Below are positions 1-11,620 of a stretch of 64,000 nucleotides of DNA, piece by piece (within the stretch, counting starts at the first letter, position 1; every line of letters starts with the position of its first letter). The DNA comes from Brachionus koreanus. Taxonomy: Eukaryota; Rotifera; Eurotatoria; Ploima; Brachionidae. The stretch is taken from the NCBI GenBank assembly GCA_016987375.1, contig PJRA01000343.1:408635-472634 (forward strand), written 5' to 3'. The notes below the pieces were generated by a model that searched no databases, had not been told where the DNA came from, and worked only from the letters and a program-made list of their open reading frames with translations. The position numbers and the translations under genes were made by a program.

Positions 1-2400
1 TCGTTTTTCTTACATTAAATGAATAATTTTTTCTAAAAAATCTATTAATGCCATATATTTTAACATAATACATTGTAAATATCAATTTAAAGTTTAAAAG
101 CAACATTTTTTAGTGAGAAAATTGATAAAATTTTTTTTTGTTTAAGTGGCTTTAATTAAATATTTAAGTCTTAAAAATCTATTAGAGCCATTAAAACTAG
201 TAAAATACATTGTAAATATCAATTTAAAGTCTAAAAGCAACTTTATTTTGTGAGAAAATTGATAAAAATTTTTTTCGTTTTTCTTACATTAAATAAATAA
301 TAATTTATAAAAAATCTATTAATGCCGTATATTTAAACATAATACATTGTAAATATCAATTTAAAGTTTAATAGCAACATCATGTAGTGAGAAAAGTTAT
401 AAAATTTTTTTTTGCTTAAATTGCTTTAATTAAATATTTTAGACTTAAAAATCAATTAGAGCCATTAAAGCTATTAAAATACATTATAAATATCGATTGA
501 AAGTTTAAAAGAAACTTTATTTAGTGAGGAAATTGATAAAAATTTTTTTCGTTTTTCTTACATTAAATGAATAATTTCTTCTAAAAAATCTATTAATGCC
601 ATATATTTAAACATAATACGTTGTAAATATCAATTTAAAGTTTAAAAGCAACATTTTTTAGAGAGAAAAGTGATAAAATTTTTTTTTTCTTAAATGGCTT
701 TAATTAAATATTTTAGACCTAAAAAATCTATTAAAGCCATTAAAACTAGTAAAATACATTGTAAATATCAATTTAAAGTTTAAAAGCGACTTTATTTAGT
801 GAGGAAATTGATAAAAATTTTTTTCGTTTTTCTTACATTAAATGAATAATTTTTTCTAAAAAATCTATTAATGCCATATATTTTAACATAATACATTGTA
901 AATATCAATTTAAAGTTTAAAAGCAACATTTTTTAGTGAGAAAATTGATAAAATTTTTATTTGCTTAAATTGCTATAATTAAATATTTTAGACTTAAAAA
1001 TCTATTAGAGCCATTAAAGCTAGTAAAATACATTATAAAAATCAATTGAAAGTTTAAAAGAAACTTTATTTAGTGAGGAAATTGATAAAAATTTTTTTCG
1101 TTTTTCCTACATTAAATAAATAATAATTTATAAAAAATCTCTTAATGCCATATATTTAAACATAATACATTGTAAATATCAATTTAAAGTTTAAAAGCAA
1201 AATCATGTAGTGAGAAAAGTTATAAAATTTTTTTTTGTTTAAGTGGCTTTAATTAAATATTTAAGTCTTAAAAATCTATTAGAGCCATTAAAACTAGTAA
1301 AATACATTTTAAATATCAATTTAAAGTCTAAAAGCAACTTTATTTTGTGAGAAAATTGATAAAAATTTTTTTCGTTTTTCTTACATTAAATAAATAATAA
1401 TTTATAAAAAATCTATTAATGCCATATATTTAAACATAATACATTGTAAATATCAATTTAAAGTTTAAAAGCAAAATCATGTAGTGAGAAAAGTTTTAAA
1501 ATTTTTTTTTGCTAAAATTGCTTTAATTAAATATTTTCGACCTAAAAAATCTATTAAACCCATTATAACTAGTAAAATACATTGTAAATATCAATTGAAA
1601 GTTTAAAAGCAACTTTATTTTGTGAGAAAATTGATAAAAATTTTTTTTGTTTTTTATACATTAAAAGAATAATTTTTTCTAAAAAATCTATTAATGCCGT
1701 ATATTTAAACATAATACATTGTAAATATCAGTTTAAAGTTTAAAAGCGACTTTATTTAATGAGAAAATTGATAAAAATTTTTTTCGTTTTTCTTACATTA
1801 AATAAATAATAATTTATAAAAAATCTATTAATGCCATATATTTTAACATAATACATTGTAAATATCAATTTAAAGTTTAAAAGCAAAATCATGTAGTGAG
1901 AAAAGTTATAAAATTTTTTTTTGTTTAAGTGGCTTTAATTAAATATTTAAGTCTTAAAAATCTATTAGAGCCATTAAAACTAGTAAAATACATTGTAAAT
2001 ATCAATTTAAAGTTTAAAAGCAACTTTATTTTGTGAGAAAATTGATAAAAATTTTTTTCGTTTTTCTTACATTAAATAAATAATAATTTATAAAAAATCT
2101 ATTAATGCCATATATTTAAACATAATACATTGTAAATATCAATTTAAAGTTTAAAAGCAACATTATTTAGTGAGAAAATTGATAAATTTTTTTTGTTTTA
2201 ATGGCTTTAATTAATTATTTTAGACTTAAAAATCTTTTAAAGCCATTTATATAAGTAAAATTCATCGTTAGTATCAATTTAAAGTTTAAAAGCAACATTA
2301 TTTAGTGAGAAAAGTGATAAATTTTTGTTTGTTTAAATGGCTTTAATTAATTATTTTAGACTTAAAAATCTATTAAAGCCAATTAAACAAGTGAAATACA

Positions 2401-3642
2401 TTGTAAATATCAATTTAAAGTTTAAAAGCAACTTTATTTAGTGAGAAAAGTGATAAAATTTTTTCTTGTTTTAATGGCTTTAATTAAATATTTTAGACCT
2501 AAAAAATCTATTAAAGCCATTAAAACTAGTAAAATACATTGTAAATATCAATTTAAAGTTTAAAAGCAACTTTATTTAGTGAGAAAAGTGATAAAATTTT
2601 TTCTTGTTTTAATGGCTTTAATTAAATATTTTAGACCTAAAAAATCTATTAAAGCCATTAAAACTAGTAAAATACATTGTAAATATCAATTTAAAGTTTA
2701 AAAGCAACTTTATTTAGTGAGAAAAGTGATAAAATTTTTTCTTGTTTTAATGGCTTTAATTAAATATTTTAGACCTAAAAAATCTATTAAAGCCATTAAA
2801 ACTAGTAAAATACATTGTAAATATCAATTTAAAGTTTAAAAGCAACTTTATTTAGTGAGAAAAGTGATAAAATTTTTTCTTGTTTTAATGGCTTTAATTA
2901 AATATTTTAGACCTAAAAAATCTATTAAAGCCATTAAAACTAGTAAAATACATTGTAAATATCAATTTAAAGTTTAAAAGCAACTTTATTTAGTGAGAAA
3001 AGTGATAAAATTTTTTCTTGTTTTAATGGCTTTAATTAAATATTTTAGACCTAAAAAATCTATTAAAGCCATTAAAACTAGTAAAATACATTGTAAATAT
3101 CAATTTAAAGTTTAAAAGCAACTTTATTTAGTGAGAAAAGTGATAAAATTTTTTCTTGTTTTAATGGCTTTAATTAAATATTTTAGACCTAAAAAATCTA
3201 TTAAAGCCATTAAAACTAGTAAAATACATTGTAAATATCAATTTAAAGTTTAAAAGCAACTTTATTTAGTGAGAAAAGTGATAAAATTTTTTCTTGTTTT
3301 AATGGCTTTAATTAAATATTTTAGACCTAAAAAATCTATTAAAGCCATTAAAACTAGTAAAATACATTGTAAATATCAATTTAAAGTTTAAAAGCAACTT
3401 TATTTAGTGAGAAAAGTGATAAAATTTTTTCTTGTTTTAATGGCTTTAATTAAATATTTTAGACCTAAAAAATCTATTAAAGCCATTAAAACTAGTAAAA
3501 TACATTGTAAATATCAATTTAAAGTTTAAAAGCAACTTTATTTAGTGAGAAAAGTGATAAAATTTTTTCTTGTTTTAATGGCTTTAATTAAATATTTTAG
3601 ACCTAAAAAATCTATTAAAGCCATTAAAACTAGTAAAATACA
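2401..3642. repeat. Homogeneous block of nine A monomers
   Basis: Nine consecutive 138-bp A monomers (1242 bp in total) run from TTGTAAATATC at 2401 to the first B monomer at 3643, with very few differences between copies. Such uniformity beside the divergent copies at 1-2400 indicates recent local amplification. Each copy carries the inverted repeat described in the findings. Confidence 0.9.
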
Positions 3643-4607
3643 TTGTAAATATCAATTTAAAGTTTAAAAGCGACTTTATTTAATGAGAAAATTGATAAAA
3701 ATTTTTTTCGTTTTTCTTACATTAAATGAATAATTTTTTCTAAAAAATCTATTAATGCCATATATTTTAACATAATACATTGTAAATATCAATTTAAAGT
3801 TTAAAAGCAACTTTATTTAGTGAGAAAAGTGATAAAATTTTTTCTTGTTTTAAAGGCTTTAATTAAATATTTTAGACCTAAAAAATCTATTAAAGCCATT
3901 AAAACTAGTAAAATACATTGTAAATATCAATTTAAAGTTTAAAAGCAACTTTATTTAGTGAGAAAAGTTATAAAATTTTTTCTTGTTTTAATGGCTTTAA
4001 TTAAATATTTTAGACCTAAAAAATCTATTAAAGCCATTAAAACCAGTAAAATACATTGTAAATATCAATTTAAAGTTTAAAAGCAACTTTATTTAGTGAG
4101 AAAAGTTATAAAATTTTTTTTTGTTTTAATGGCTTTAATTAAATATTTTAGACCTAAAAAATCTATTAAAGCCATTAAAACTAGTAAAATACATTGTAAA
4201 TATCAATTTAAAGTTTAAAAGCAACTTTATTTAGTGAGAAAAGTGATAAAATTTTTTCTTGTTTTAATGGCTTTAATTAAATATTTTAGACCTAAAAAAT
4301 CTATTAAAGCCATTAAAACCAGTAAAATACATTGTAAATATCAATTTAAAGTTTAAAAGCAACTTTATTTAGTGAGAAAAGTTATAAAATTTTTTTTTGT
4401 TTTAATGGCTTTAATTAAATATTTTAGACCTAAAAAATCTATTAAAGCCATTAAAACTAGTAAAATACATTGTAAATATCAATTTAAAGTTTAAAAGCAA
4501 CTTTATTTAGTGAGAAAAGTGATAAAATTTTTTCTTGTTTTAATGGCTTTAATTAAATATTTTAGACCTAAAAAATCTATTAAAGCCATTAAAACTAGTA
4601 AAATACA

Positions 4608-5982
4608 TTGTAAATATCAATTTAAAGTTTAAAAGCGACTTTATTTAATGAGAAAATTGATAAAAATTTTTTTCGTTTTTCTTACATTAAATGAATAATT
4701 TTTTCTAAAAAATCTATTAATGCCATATATTTTAACATAATACATTGTAAATATCAATTTAAAGTTTAAAAGCAACTTTATTTAGTGAGAAAAGTGATAA
4801 AATTTTTTCTTGTTTTAAAGGCTTTAATTAAATATTTTAGACCTAAAAAATCTATTAAAGCCATTAAAACTAGTAAAATACATTGTAAATATCAATTTAA
4901 AGTTTAAAAGCGACTTTATTTAATGAGAAAATTGATAAAAATTTTTTTCGTTTTTCTTACATTAAATGAATAATTTTTTCTAAAAAATCTATTAATGCCA
5001 TATATTTTAACATAATACATTGTAAATATCAATTTAAAGTTTAAAAGCAACTTTATTTAGTGAGAAAAGTGATAAAATTTTTTCTTGTTTTAAAGGCTTT
5101 AATTAAATATTTTAGACCTAAAAAATCTATTAAAGCCATTAAAACTAGTAAAATACATTGTAAATATCAATTTAAAGTTTAAAAGCGACTTTATTTAATG
5201 AGAAAATTGATAAAAATTTTTTTCGTTTTTCTTACATTAAATGAATAATTTTTTCTAAAAAATCTATTAATGCCATATATTTTAACATAATACATTGTAA
5301 ATATCAATTTAAAGTTTAAAAGCAACTTTATTTAGTGAGAAAAGTGATAAAATTTTTTCTTGTTTTAAAGGCTTTAATTAAATATTTTAGACCTAAAAAA
5401 TCTATTAAAGCCATTAAAACTAGTAAAATACATTGTAAATATCAATTTAAAGTTTAAAAGCGACTTTATTTAATGAGAAAATTGATAAAAATTTTTTTCG
5501 TTTTTCTTACATTAAATGAATAATTTTTTCTAAAAAATCTATTAATGCCATATATTTTAACATAATACATTGTAAATATCAATTTAAAGTTTAAAAGCAA
5601 CTTTATTTAGTGAGAAAAGTGATAAAATTTTTTCTTGTTTTAAAGGCTTTAATTAAATATTTTAGACCTAAAAAATCTATTAAAGCCATTAAAACTAGTA
5701 AAATACATTGTAAATATCAATTTAAAGTTTAAAAGCGACTTTATTTAATGAGAAAATTGATAAAAATTTTTTTCGTTTTTCTTACATTAAATGAATAATT
5801 TTTTCTAAAAAATCTATTAATGCCATATATTTTAACATAATACATTGTAAATATCAATTTAAAGTTTAAAAGCAACTTTATTTAGTGAGAAAAGTGATAA
5901 AATTTTTTCTTGTTTTAAAGGCTTTAATTAAATATTTTAGACCTAAAAAATCTATTAAAGCCATTAAAACTAGTAAAATACA
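4608..5982. repeat. Five copies of a 275-bp B+A higher-order repeat
   Basis: B and A monomers alternate strictly. B begins at 4608, 4883, 5158, 5433 and 5708. A begins at 4745, 5020, 5295, 5570 and 5845. The dimer period is exactly 275 bp (137 + 138). The A copies inside this block carry TTTTAAAGGC where isolated A copies have TTTTAATGGC, so the dimer evolved and spread as a unit. Confidence 0.92.
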
Positions 5983-7560
5983 TTGTAAATATCAATTTAA
6001 AGTTTAAAAGCAACTTTATTTAGTGAGAAAAGTGATAAAATTTTTTTTTGTTTTAATGGCTTTAATTAAATATTTTAGACCTAAAAAATCTATTAAAGCC
6101 ATTAAAACTAGTAAAATACATTGTAAATATCAATTTAAAGTTTAAAAGCAACTTTATTTAGTGAGAAAAGTGATAAAATTTTTTCTTGTTTTAATGGCTT
6201 TAATTAAATATTTTAGACCTAAAAAATCTATTAAAGCCATTAAAACCAGTAAAATACATTGTAAATATCAATTTAAAGTTTAAAAGCAACTTTATTTAAT
6301 GAGAAAATTGATAAAAATTTTTTTCGTTTTTCTTACATTAAATGAATAATTTTTTCTAAAAAATCTATTAATGCCATATATTTTAACATAATACATTGTA
6401 AATATCAATTTAAAGTTTAAAAGCAACTTTATTTAGTATGAAAAGTGATAAAATTTTTTCTTGTTTTAAAGGCTTTAATTAAATATTTTAGACCTAAAAA
6501 ATCTATTAAAGCCATTAAAACTAGTAAAATACATTGTAAATATCAATTTAAAGTTTAAAAGCAACTTTATTTAGTGAGAAAAGTGATAAAATTTTTTCTT
6601 GTTTTAATGGCTTTAATTAAATATTTTAGACCTAAAAAATCTATTAAAGCCATTAAAACCAGTAAAATACATTGTAAATATCAATTTAAAGTTTAAAAGC
6701 AACTTTATTTAGTGAGAAAAGTTATAAAATTTTTTTTTGTTTTAATGGCTTTAATTAAATATTTTAGACCTAAAAAATCTATTAAAGCCATTAAAACTAG
6801 TAAAATACATTGTAAATATCAATTTAAAGTTTAAAAGCAACTTTATTTAGTGAGAAAAGTGATAAAATTTTTTCTTGTTTTAATGGCTTTAATTAAATAT
6901 TTTAGACCTAAAAAATCTATTAAAGCCATTAAAACCAGTAAAATACATTGTAAATATCAATTTAAAGTTTAAAAGCAACTTTATTTAGTGAGAAAAGTTA
7001 TAAAATTTTTTTTTGTTTTAATGGCTTTAATTAAATATTTTAGACCTAAAAAATCTATTAAAGCCATTAAAACTAGTAAAATACATTGTAAATATCAATT
7101 TAAAGTTTAAAAGCAACTTTATTTAGTGAGAAAAGTGATAAAATTTTTTCTTGTTTTAATGGCTTTAATTAAATATTTTAGACCTAAAAAATCTATTAAA
7201 GCCATTAAAACTAGTAAAATACATTGTAAATATCAATTTAAAGTTTAAAAGCGACTTTATTTAATGAGAAAATTGATAAAAATTTTTTTCGTTTTTCTTA
7301 CATTAAATGAATAATTTTTTCTAAAAAATCTATTAATGCCATATATTTTAACATAATACATTGTAAATATCAATTTAAAGTTTAAAAGCAACTTTATTTA
7401 GTGAGAAAAGTGATAAAATTTTTTCTTGTTTTAATGGCTTTAATTAAATATTTTAGACCTAAAAAATCTATTAAAGCCATTAAAACTAGTAAAATACATT
7501 GTAAATATCAATTTAAAGTTCAAAACTAACACTATTTACCGAGAAAAGTGATAAATTTTT

Positions 7561-7769
7561 TTTTTCGACTAAATGGTTTTTTTTAAATATTTAAGACTTA
7601 AAAATTAGTTTAAGCCATTTATTTAAGTAAAATTAATTATAAATATCAATTTATATTTCTAAAGCAACTATATTTAGTGAGATTAGTGATAAAAATCTTT
7701 TTCTTTTTAATTTCTATAATTAATTTAAGACTTAAAAATCAGTTATAGCCATTTATTAATTTAAAAGTG
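7561..7769. repeat. Decayed edge monomers of the satellite
   Basis: The sequence still follows the satellite pattern (GTAAATATCAATTTA-like block, GTGATAAA, GACTTAAAAAT, AGCCATTTATT) but with many substitutions and length changes. This is the typical degenerate border of a tandem array. Confidence 0.75.
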
Positions 7770-7987
7770 ACTTGGTCCCATAATAGAACAATTGAAATGA
7801 AGTTAGTTTAAAATTTATACAATTGAAGGGAGTTCCTCTAAGAATCACGCAATTAAAAGTGAGTTGGTCCCAGAACTACACAATTGAAGTTGAGATTTTT
7901 GCAAAACAATACAATTTAAAGTGACTTGGTCCCTTAATAAAACATTTGAAATGAAGATGGTTCGTCACAGAAAAACAAAATTGAAAA
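7770..7987. repeat. ~31-bp degenerate minisatellite, about seven copies
   Basis: Seven imperfect units of about 30-31 bp share a CTTGGTCCC start and an ACAATTGAA end; the clearest are at about 7770, 7861 and 7922. They lie between the satellite and the retrotransposon relic. The repeat is unrelated in sequence to the 138-bp satellite. Confidence 0.7.
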
Positions 7988-7995
7988 ACACTAGC

Positions 7996-9491
7996 TCGAA
8001 TAAGAGCATTTGCATTTAAATGCTTTTTCCCAGCTTTATTAACTATTTTGAAATCATAGGTTTGGAAAAAAATCGACCATCGTGCCAATCTTCCATTTGC
8101 ATCCTTTATCTTCATTAGCCAAATTAAAGCCAAGTGATCTGTAATTAAAGTGAACAATTTTCCATATAGTTAAATAAACTCTGAACTTCTTGACTGACCA
8201 GACTACTGCTAAACACTCTTTTTCAGTAATACCGTAATTGAGTTCAGCTCACTTCATTGGTCTTGATATATAAGAACATACGTATTCGTTTCCTTCTTTC
8301 TCGACCTGTGTTAAAATTGAATGGTCTTTTAAAACTGATATTCCTTAAATAGGATATGACGTAATTCTATTTTTTAGCTCCTCGAAAGTTTTTTCGCACT
8401 CAGTATTCCAATTCCATTTGATATCTTTCTTGGTCAAATTTGTCAAAGGCCTTGCAATTTTGGCGAAATCCTTGATAAACTTTCGGTAACTATTACAAAA
8501 TCCAAGAAACTGTCTAATATGCTTAATTTTTGTGGGCCCAGGCCATTTATTAATAGCTTCAATTCTATCTTGATCCATAAGCATTTTTCGATCAGTGATA
8601 ATGTTTCCCAGAACCTTAATATTGTTTTTAAAAAATTTGCATTTTTATGGCTTATTTTTAACTTGGCTTCCTCAACTTTTCAAACGTTTTTTCTAATGCC
8701 TTAAGATGATTATTGATATTAACAGAGAATACAAATATATCATCTATATAAATTGGTACTGATTTCAGATCTGCCAACACCATTGCTATTATTCTGATGA
8801 AAAAGCTTAACCCATTTTTTAATCCAAATGGCAACCAAAGGAATTCGTAATGCCCGTCTTGAGTTGAAAAGGCGGTAATTGGTACAGAGTTTTTAGCCAT
8901 TAGTTTCTACCAATACCCCAATTTCAAGTCAATTGATGAGAATATTTTGGCTTCTCCTAATTTATCAAATATGTCCTCTATTCTCGGTAGAGGGAAAGGA
9001 TCTTGAACAGATAAGTTATTTACTTAACGATTGTCTATGCAAAAATTCTTGCTTCCGTCTGGTTTATTAATCAAACAGACTGGCGAAGCCCACTGACTAT
9101 TCGAGGGTCGAATAATTCCAGCTTCTAGCATGCTTTTTACTTCTCTATTAATGATATCTCTCTCATGATACGACACTCTATACGGTCTTAATCTAATAGA
9201 ATCATTTGTCGCCGTCTTAATCTCGAATTCGGCCACGTTACATGGTTCTTTGATATCTTCAAAGTCTACCGCGAAAATATCTTTGTTTGACATTAGTAAG
9301 GCCTTTTTCTCTGTATTATCTTCTTTACTTAGAGTCGAAAAATCGTCAAAATTTATCTTTTCATTTGAATGAAAATTCCACCCATCCAATTCTGATTCAA
9401 AATCACAATCTCCATCAAATTGGTTAGTTAATAACACTTCTACGTCATCCTCTGACGGTTCGTCCTCCGTTGGTCTATGATCAGTATACAC
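7996..9491 (-). pseudogene. Reverse transcriptase / RNase H of the Ty3/gypsy relic
   Basis: RT motifs run in order: the EVKSMLEAGIIRPSNSQWAS block, PDGSKNFCIDNR, the FSSIDLK block, FLWLPFGL, and the catalytic YIDDI box near 8740. After them come the connection (EAINKWPGPTKIKHIRQFLGF) and RNase H (EKECLAVVW…TDHLALIWL…GRLARW), ending near 7996. Defects include in-frame stops after CIDNR and in place of Gln after LKLGYW, and frame shifts near 8660, 8340 and 8160. No integrase follows. Confidence 0.9.
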
Positions 9492-10092
9492 ACATATCTC
9501 AAACCAGATCTGTCGTTTTCTTGGGTTGATTGCGCTCCATTAGCGACCAACCAATCCATAACTAACAGCACGTCAGCTCTTGGTAAAGTAATAAAATGAA
9601 TTTCTGAGATATGACCCTTAAATATAACTTTTGTACTCTCAGTAAGGAAAGAATTAAAAGTTTCCTTATCAGCTACCACAGCCCTAATTTTGGTATTACT
9701 TGCTTTAATACCATATTTTTTAGCGATTTCGTCGGAAATTACCGAGCGCTTAACACCTGTATCTAGAGTGAGGATTTCGTTCTTACCTAACAGAACTTCT
9801 CCTTTTATCAACTCTAAGTCACCCGTTATTCCCCTTATATGGACCTCAGTATCTAAATTTACTACCCCGATGCAACTGGTTTCTACTACTTCGATATCCA
9901 CCGAAGAAACATTATTCTTACGTTTATTAGTTCTATAATATTGGGTTGCCGAGTTTCCTGAACTAGGTTTCGTTTTTTCTTGATCCTTCTTGTCCATCTC
10001 TTTTCTATCTCTTTTTGTTGATTCATCGTGAATCCTCTTTCTGCACTCTTTAATTCTATGTCCAACCTTATCGCAATAAAAGCATTTTATTT
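9440..10092 (-). pseudogene. Zinc knuckle and aspartic protease of the Ty3/gypsy relic
   Basis: A CX2CX4HX4C nucleocapsid knuckle (C-FY-C-DKVG-H-RIKE-C) sits at about 10084-10040. It continues in the same frame into a pepsin-like retrotransposon protease with the active-site triad LDTG at about 9760, followed by VISDEIAKKYGI. The reading frame ends at 9440 and overlaps the RT frame by about 50 nt in a different phase. This may be a frameshift mutation or an ancestral programmed shift. Confidence 0.8.
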
Positions 10093-10962
10093 CTTGTTTA
10101 TTCCATTTCTTTTTCTCAACACGATTGATTTCGTAGTTAAAAACTGTTTCTTCTCATTAGGAAAGTTATTTTGTCCAGAATAATATAAACGGATAGCCTT
10201 ATCAAATGCATCCTGAAGCGTTTTTGGCTCATCTGCCATTACCCCAGCTCTAATGTTTGGGATTAACCCATTCCTAAAAAACTCAATTTTAAAATTTTCA
10301 GGTAAATCATCCTTCAAATTAAGTAAACATGAGTTGAACTCATCTATGTAACCCTCCAGGTCCCCTTTCTGGTTAAGGTCCCTAAATTTCGATAGATTTA
10401 TTTCGAAGATCTCTTCTTCTAAAGATTTTTGTAGTTTCCTCTTTTAATCAACCCGATGAAAGATAACGATATGTCTGAGAAATTTGAAGGAATGTCCTTT
10501 CGTCATATCTCTAAGATAAAAACTTGCTAATTCCACATAAAGATTTTCCTCTAACCTATTTAATCTTAGGTTTTTACTGGTAATTTGGACCCATTCTTCA
10601 ATCGATTTTGAATCTTTTCCACTTAAAGTTGGCTGATTTCCTATTGTAATCTTTGTTTGATGATTTAGCATTCTATTGACCATTAATTCTTGAATTAGAG
10701 CAGCCATGGCCTGAAAATACTCGTTTTGAGCATTCGTAGCTTGATTTTGCGGTACCTGACCATTAGATTGCATTTCAGAATTCCCACTAAGCTGTGTCGT
10801 CAAAACTTGGTCTCGTTGCTGAATCATTTCTTCTAATTTGGCTTCCATTTCAATCTTAACACCTTGCAACTGCGTCAAAATCTCAGCTGTTATATTGTCC
10901 ATAAACTGTTTATTTATTTCTGCATGTTCTGTCAATTTTTGGTTTAACAATCTCTCATTCAT
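10087..10962 (-). pseudogene. gag region of the Ty3/gypsy relic, frameshifted
   Basis: A glutamine-rich coiled-coil-like N-terminus (10962 to about 10444) is followed, in a shifted frame, by a retrotransposon Gag core with the pattern FRDLN..GDLEGYIDEF and FRNGLIPNIRAGV (about 10440-10087). A stop at 10087 separates this core from the zinc knuckle, which lies in another frame. Gag would package the element RNA; this copy cannot make an intact protein. Confidence 0.8.
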
Positions 10963-11097
10963 TATTGTCTCATCAAGTCTCAGTGAAAAGTCAAAATCGT
11001 TTGATAATGATATTATTGCCTCGTTTAAGTCTTCCTGATTGGATATATACTTGCAATACTTGGGTTTAGCTAACTGATCAACTCTAATTCCAATGAG

Positions 11098-11106
11098 CTG
11101 CTACCA
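11098..11106 (-). other. Primer-binding site, initiator tRNA-Met type
   Basis: The minus strand reads TGGTAGCAG directly after the LTR end. This matches the complement of the 3' end of animal initiator tRNA-Met (…CTGCTACCA) over nine bases. The match then stops, which is consistent with an old copy. Confidence 0.6.
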
Positions 11107-11108
11107 AA

Positions 11109-11330
11109 TGTGGGGGTACTTGGTAGATCTATAAATATTCGTTGGTTTTAGATGATTTTATTTTTAAAAAGCAAGCTTGTATTTATATTTCGAAGTCTAA
11201 TTAAAATTCTAAAACAATTTTAAAAAATTTATAACAAATGTTTAAACACTAAGAAAAGCAACTAATTAGAAACATTAAAGAATATTGTGGAATCACTATA
11301 TCATCTTAATGTGCTACGTGTCATTCCACA
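11109..11330 (-). repeat. Putative 5' LTR of the Ty3/gypsy relic (222 bp)
   Basis: Read on the minus strand it begins TGTGGAATGACAC at 11330 and ends CCCCCACA at 11109, giving TG..CA ends with a short TGTGG/CCACA terminal inverted repeat. A TATAAAT box lies at about 11181-11190. The end lies two bases before the primer-binding site, as expected for a 5' LTR. No second copy was seen in the window. Confidence 0.65.
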
Positions 11331-11620
11331 GATTTATCAGAACTTATTTGAAAAGGTGACTTAGCATTTTTCGATCGTGGTTTTAAAGATCGTTTATCAG
11401 TAATTAAATCACTTTACGGAATTAATAGTAAACTACCTACTTGTAGGCATTATAATCCAAAGAAATCTATAAATTCAAATATTTTTTTTAAAAGACGTAA
11501 AAAAACAAATAAGTTCGCGTGAAGCAAACGAGACTCGGTTGGTGACAAAACGTCAATATTTGGTAATTTAATTTTCAAACAAAAATTCAAGGCATTAAAA
11601 AAACCCAAAACTCTATCCTT
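11331..11620. other. Intergenic, nothing recognised
   Basis: AT-rich sequence between the LTR and the Tc1 relic. I see no coding exon, repeat or RNA gene in it. Confidence 0.6.

Larger units (their letters stand above)
1..7560. repeat. Satellite DNA array, ~138-bp monomers (about 54 copies), open at left edge
   Basis: The stretch is a head-to-tail array of one ~138-bp AT-rich monomer family. Two main variants can be told apart after the shared block that begins TTGTAAATATCAATTTAAAG. Variant A (138 bp) continues with GTGATAAAATTTTTTCTTG, a TGGCTTTAATT segment and ATTAAAGCCATT. Variant B (137 bp) continues with TTTTTTTCGTTTTTCTTAC, TTAAATGAATAATTT and TATTAATGCCATATATT. Positions 1-2400 hold older, more divergent versions, including a B-like form with a TAAATAATAATTTATAA core. 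From 2401 onwards the copies are nearly identical. The array starts before the window, so its full length is unknown. There is no convincing coding capacity. A centromeric or other heterochromatic location is possible but only inferred. Confidence 0.97.
7990..11330 (-). mobile_element. Ty3/gypsy LTR retrotransposon relic, 3' part missing
   Basis: On the minus strand the order is LTR (11330-11109), primer-binding site (11106-11098), gag with a zinc knuckle, aspartic protease, reverse transcriptase and RNase H, ending abruptly near 7990. Integrase and the 3' LTR are absent, and the end abuts the minisatellite. Stops and frame changes break every coding segment (see the separate entries), so the copy is dead. 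Domain order PR-RT-RH and the RT motifs place it in Ty3/gypsy (Metaviridae). Confidence 0.9.

Noticed and set aside
1..7560. CRISPR array
   Set aside because: Units are contiguous 137-138-bp repeats without unique spacers, in eukaryotic DNA; this is satellite DNA.
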